64,000 bases of DNA from Microvirga subterranea. Lineage in GTDB: Bacteria > Pseudomonadota > Alphaproteobacteria > Rhizobiales > Beijerinckiaceae. This document shows, in pieces, positions 61,810 to 64,000 of the stretch (position 1 is its first letter; each line of letters starts with the position of its first letter). The position numbers were made by a program, and so were the translations under genes. The stretch spans positions 186,001-250,000 of the forward strand of contig NZ_QQBB01000003.1 of NCBI RefSeq assembly GCF_003350535.1. The letters are read 5' to 3'. Below the pieces are notes generated by a model. It was not told where the DNA came from, searched no databases, and was given only the letters and a program-made list of their open reading frames with translations.

Positions 61810-62550
61810 ATGCGTATCGGGATCATGACCGACATCCACAGCAACCGGGAGGCCTTCTCGGCCTGTCTTGACCATGCCCGGCTGGTCGGGGTCGACCGCC
61901 TGATCCTCCTCGGCGATTATGTCGGCTACGGAGCCGACCCGGTCTGGACGGTGGAGACCGTCGCAAGGCTCGTATCGGAAGGGGCGGTCGCCCTCCAGGG
62001 AAACCACGATGCGGCAATTGACGGGTCGGACGAGGATATGAACGCCACCGCCCAGGAGGCGATCCGCTGGACCCGGGCGCAGCTCGGCCCCGATCACCGA
62101 AGGTTCCTGTCCCGGCTCCCACTCCGGCACGAGGAGGGAAGCGTCCTCTATGTCCACGCCAACGGCTACGCTCCGGCGGAGTGGGACTACATGTCGGGGC
62201 CCCTCGACGCCGTGCGCCATTTCGGCCGGGTCGATGCGCACATCACCTTCTGTGGCCACGTCCATATATCGATGCTCTATCACATGAGCACCACGGCCAA
62301 GGTCGGGGCCTTCACGCCGGTGCCCAACACCGACATCCCGCTCCTGCCGACCCGTTCCTGGCTCGCGGTGGTCGGCGCCGTAGGCCAGCCGAGGGACGGA
62401 ACTCCGGCGGCGAACTATGCGATTTTCGATGCGGCGCACCAGAACTTACGCTTCCTGCGCGTGCCGTACGATTCGGCCGCCGCCGCGAGCAAGGTGCGCG
62501 AAGCCGGGCTTCCCGAGAGACTTGCTCTCCGGCTCGAACAGGGCCGCTAA
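61810..62550 (+). CDS. Calcineurin-like metallophosphoesterase
   Basis: A 246-residue phosphoesterase. Metal-binding motifs are IMTDIHSN (D-x-H), LLGDYVGYG (GDxxG), QGNHDAA (GNHD), YVHANGY (H) and FCGHVHISM (GHxH), all in order. The family includes YfcE, ApaH-like and diadenosine polyphosphate hydrolases. The ATG at 61810 matches the homologues' start; the frame is open to 61774. Its stop lies one base before the kinase gene (62552), so kinase and phosphoesterase are probably made together, suggesting opposing or linked roles, though this protein need not be a protein phosphatase. Confidence 0.92.
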   Translation: MRIGIMTDIHSNREAFSACLDHARLVGVDRLILLGDYVGYGADPVWTVETVARLVSEGAVALQGNHDAAIDGSDEDMNATAQEAIRWTRAQLGPDHRRFLSRLPLRHEEGSVLYVHANGYAPAEWDYMSGPLDAVRHFGRVDAHITFCGHVHISMLYHMSTTAKVGAFTPVPNTDIPLLPTRSWLAVVGAVGQPRDGTPAANYAIFDAAHQNLRFLRVPYDSAAAASKVREAGLPERLALRLEQGR

Positions 62551-62551
62551 C

Positions 62552-63961
62552 ATGCGCCTGCGGCTGAATACCGGCATGGTGATCGACGGTTTCGAGCTGA
62601 CGGAGCACCTGAGCACCGGAGGGACCGCCCTGCTCTGGGCCGTTTCCAGGCTGGACGACCCGATGCCGCTCATCATGAAGATCCCGCTCCTGCGCGACAG
62701 CGACGATCCGCTGCCGATCGTCTCCTTCGAGACCGAGCAGATGATCATGCCGCGCCTGACCGGGCCGCACGTGCCGCGCTTCGTCGCGACCGGCGCTCTG
62801 GAAGCCCAACCCTATATCGTCATGGAGCGAATTCCGGGCCCATCCCTCAAGGCGAGACTGCCCGAAGTGCCCCTGCCCTGGCCGGAGGTGGTGGAGATCG
62901 GCGTGAAGGTGGCGCATGCCCTTCACGACCTGCACCGCCAGCACGTGATCCACCTCGACGTGAAGCCGAGCAACGTCATGTTCCGGGAAACCGGCGAGGC
63001 GGTGCTGATCGATTTCGGCTTCTCGCGTCATGAAATGCTGCCCGACCTCCTCGATGAGGAGTTTCGCGAGCCGTTCGGCACCACGCCCTACATGGCCCCG
63101 GAACAGGTGCTTCAGGACCGGTGCGATCCACGCAGCGACCTTTTCGCCCTCGGGGTGATGATGTACTTCTTCGTCACCGGGGAGCGGCCCTTCGGAAATC
63201 CGCGCGGCAGCCAGATCCGCCGCCGCCTCTGGCGGGACCCGGCGCCGCCCCGGGCCAGGAACTCGGAATGCCCGCCCTGGCTGCAGGAGGTCATCCTCCG
63301 CTGCCTGGAGGTCGATCCGAACGACCGCTACGCGACGGCGGCCCAGCTCGCGCTCGATCTCGAAAACCCGGAGCAGATCCAGCTCACCGAACGTGCGGAG
63401 CGGCTCGAGCGCGACAGCGGCATGAAAACGTTCAAGCGGTGGCTGAAGGCCCGAAGGGCGCAGCCGCTCGAGACGCCGAACATCGCGGGTCAGCTGTCGC
63501 GGGCGCCGATCATCCTGGCCGCCGTCGACCTTTCACCGGGGAATGAGGATCTCGCCGATGCCCAGCGGGCCCTGGTCAGGCGCATCCTCTCCATCGAGGA
63601 CGGCGCCCGCATCGCCTGCGTCAACGTTCTGAAGACCTCGCGCATTGCCGTCGACATCCTGGAGGACGAGGAAGGCCGCAACCTCCATGTGCTGCGCCTC
63701 ATCCAGCTCAGGCACTGGGCTGCAACCCTCGATCTGCCGAAGGAACGCGTCACCTACAGCGTCCTGGAAGCGCCCGACCCGGCGGGTGCCCTGATCGGCT
63801 ATGCGAGACACAACAACGTGGATCACATCGTGATTGGCGCCCGCGCTTCGTCGGCATTCCGGCGCTATCTTGGAAGCGTCTCCTCCCAGGTGGTCGCCGA
63901 GGCCCCCTGCTCCGTAACGGTCGTTCGGACCTCACGTGACCGCCGCCCGACCGAAGCCTGA
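62552..63961 (+). CDS. Ser/Thr protein kinase fused to a universal stress protein domain
   Basis: A 469-residue two-domain protein. The kinase domain (about 8-285) has a Gly loop STGGTAL, ATP Lys43 (IMKIP), HLDVKPSN (Asp136, Lys138), DFGFS (Asp154) and an APEQ activation segment end. The HRD Arg is Leu (HLD), so it is a non-RD kinase. The C-terminal domain (about 325-465) is a UspA fold: APIILAAVDLSPGNEDLADA begins it and IVIGARASSAFRRYLGSVSSQVV holds the G-x2-G-x9-GS-like ATP-binding loop. It follows the phosphoesterase by one base. It may couple nucleotide or stress sensing to phosphorylation. Confidence 0.9.
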   Translation: MRLRLNTGMVIDGFELTEHLSTGGTALLWAVSRLDDPMPLIMKIPLLRDSDDPLPIVSFETEQMIMPRLTGPHVPRFVATGALEAQPYIVMERIPGPSLKARLPEVPLPWPEVVEIGVKVAHALHDLHRQHVIHLDVKPSNVMFRETGEAVLIDFGFSRHEMLPDLLDEEFREPFGTTPYMAPEQVLQDRCDPRSDLFALGVMMYFFVTGERPFGNPRGSQIRRRLWRDPAPPRARNSECPPWLQEVILRCLEVDPNDRYATAAQLALDLENPEQIQLTERAERLERDSGMKTFKRWLKARRAQPLETPNIAGQLSRAPIILAAVDLSPGNEDLADAQRALVRRILSIEDGARIACVNVLKTSRIAVDILEDEEGRNLHVLRLIQLRHWAATLDLPKERVTYSVLEAPDPAGALIGYARHNNVDHIVIGARASSAFRRYLGSVSSQVVAEAPCSVTVVRTSRDRRPTEA

Positions 63962-64000
63962 CCGGTCGTGGAGGAGTTGGTCAGGACGCCTTGATCTCCT

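Noticed and set aside
63981-64000. Possible C-terminal end of a minus-strand gene (ending EIKAS)
   Set aside because: Only six codons are inside the window, too few to support a call.

Overview
The window is 64 kb of GC-rich chromosomal DNA from an alphaproteobacterium. The gene types point to the Hyphomicrobiales, and Methylobacteriaceae-like genera such as Microvirga are my best guess: clpS-clpA, a popZ homologue beside valS, an AapJQMP amino-acid porter, a phasin under a PhaR-like operator, a BigR operon and paired intergenic palindromes of a rhizobial type. No phage, insertion sequence, CRISPR array or plasmid origin was seen.

Left part (1-34 kb) is mostly housekeeping. It holds RidA and a phosphodiesterase, a FemAB-like acyltransferase, an ArsR-SRPBCC operon, clpS-clpA with a coupled small membrane protein, a phasin, a D-Ala-D-Ala carboxypeptidase, a biotin-dependent acyl-CoA carboxylase subunit (methylcrotonyl type), an Nramp metal importer, valS-popZ, a TolC-type channel, a PIMT-like methyltransferase, tRNA-Cys and tRNA-Asn, photolyase-AlaX-SseA, the aapJQMP operon, metC, and a three-gene lipid-linked sugar transfer cluster.

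The segment at 34.6-41.6 kb is the most novel. It has a type I secretion pair (PrtD-like ABC exporter and HlyD-like adaptor), a LuxR-type regulator whose receiver domain lacks the phospho-acceptor Asp, and two unusual Asp-rich, cysteine-free proteins without signal peptides, one on each side of the exporter genes. The two proteins share an 18-residue motif although the rest of each is very different. I infer a dedicated secretion system for acidic repeat proteins that are not canonical RTX proteins.

The segment at 42-54.6 kb is a sulfoquinovose catabolic locus of the sulfo-Entner-Doudoroff type: four-part ABC importer, SQ dehydrogenase, lactonase, dehydratase, KDSG aldolase, sulfoquinovosidase and a TauE-type exporter, read away from a divergent LacI repressor. 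Two matching operators (TCANAGCGCTNCGA) sit on good promoters. No sulfolactaldehyde dehydrogenase or reductase is present. Directly beyond lies a BigR-type persulfide detoxification operon (54.7-57.4 kb) with a perfect inverted-repeat operator.

The right end (57.5-64 kb) has a GAF-HTH protein, several small unknown proteins, a ClC chloride channel, and a calcineurin-like phosphoesterase beside a Ser/Thr kinase fused to a universal-stress domain. Several operators and promoters could be read by eye (ArsR, PhaR-like, Mur-like, LacI, BigR), so regulation is described for those genes. All functions are inferred from sequence features alone; no searches were run.
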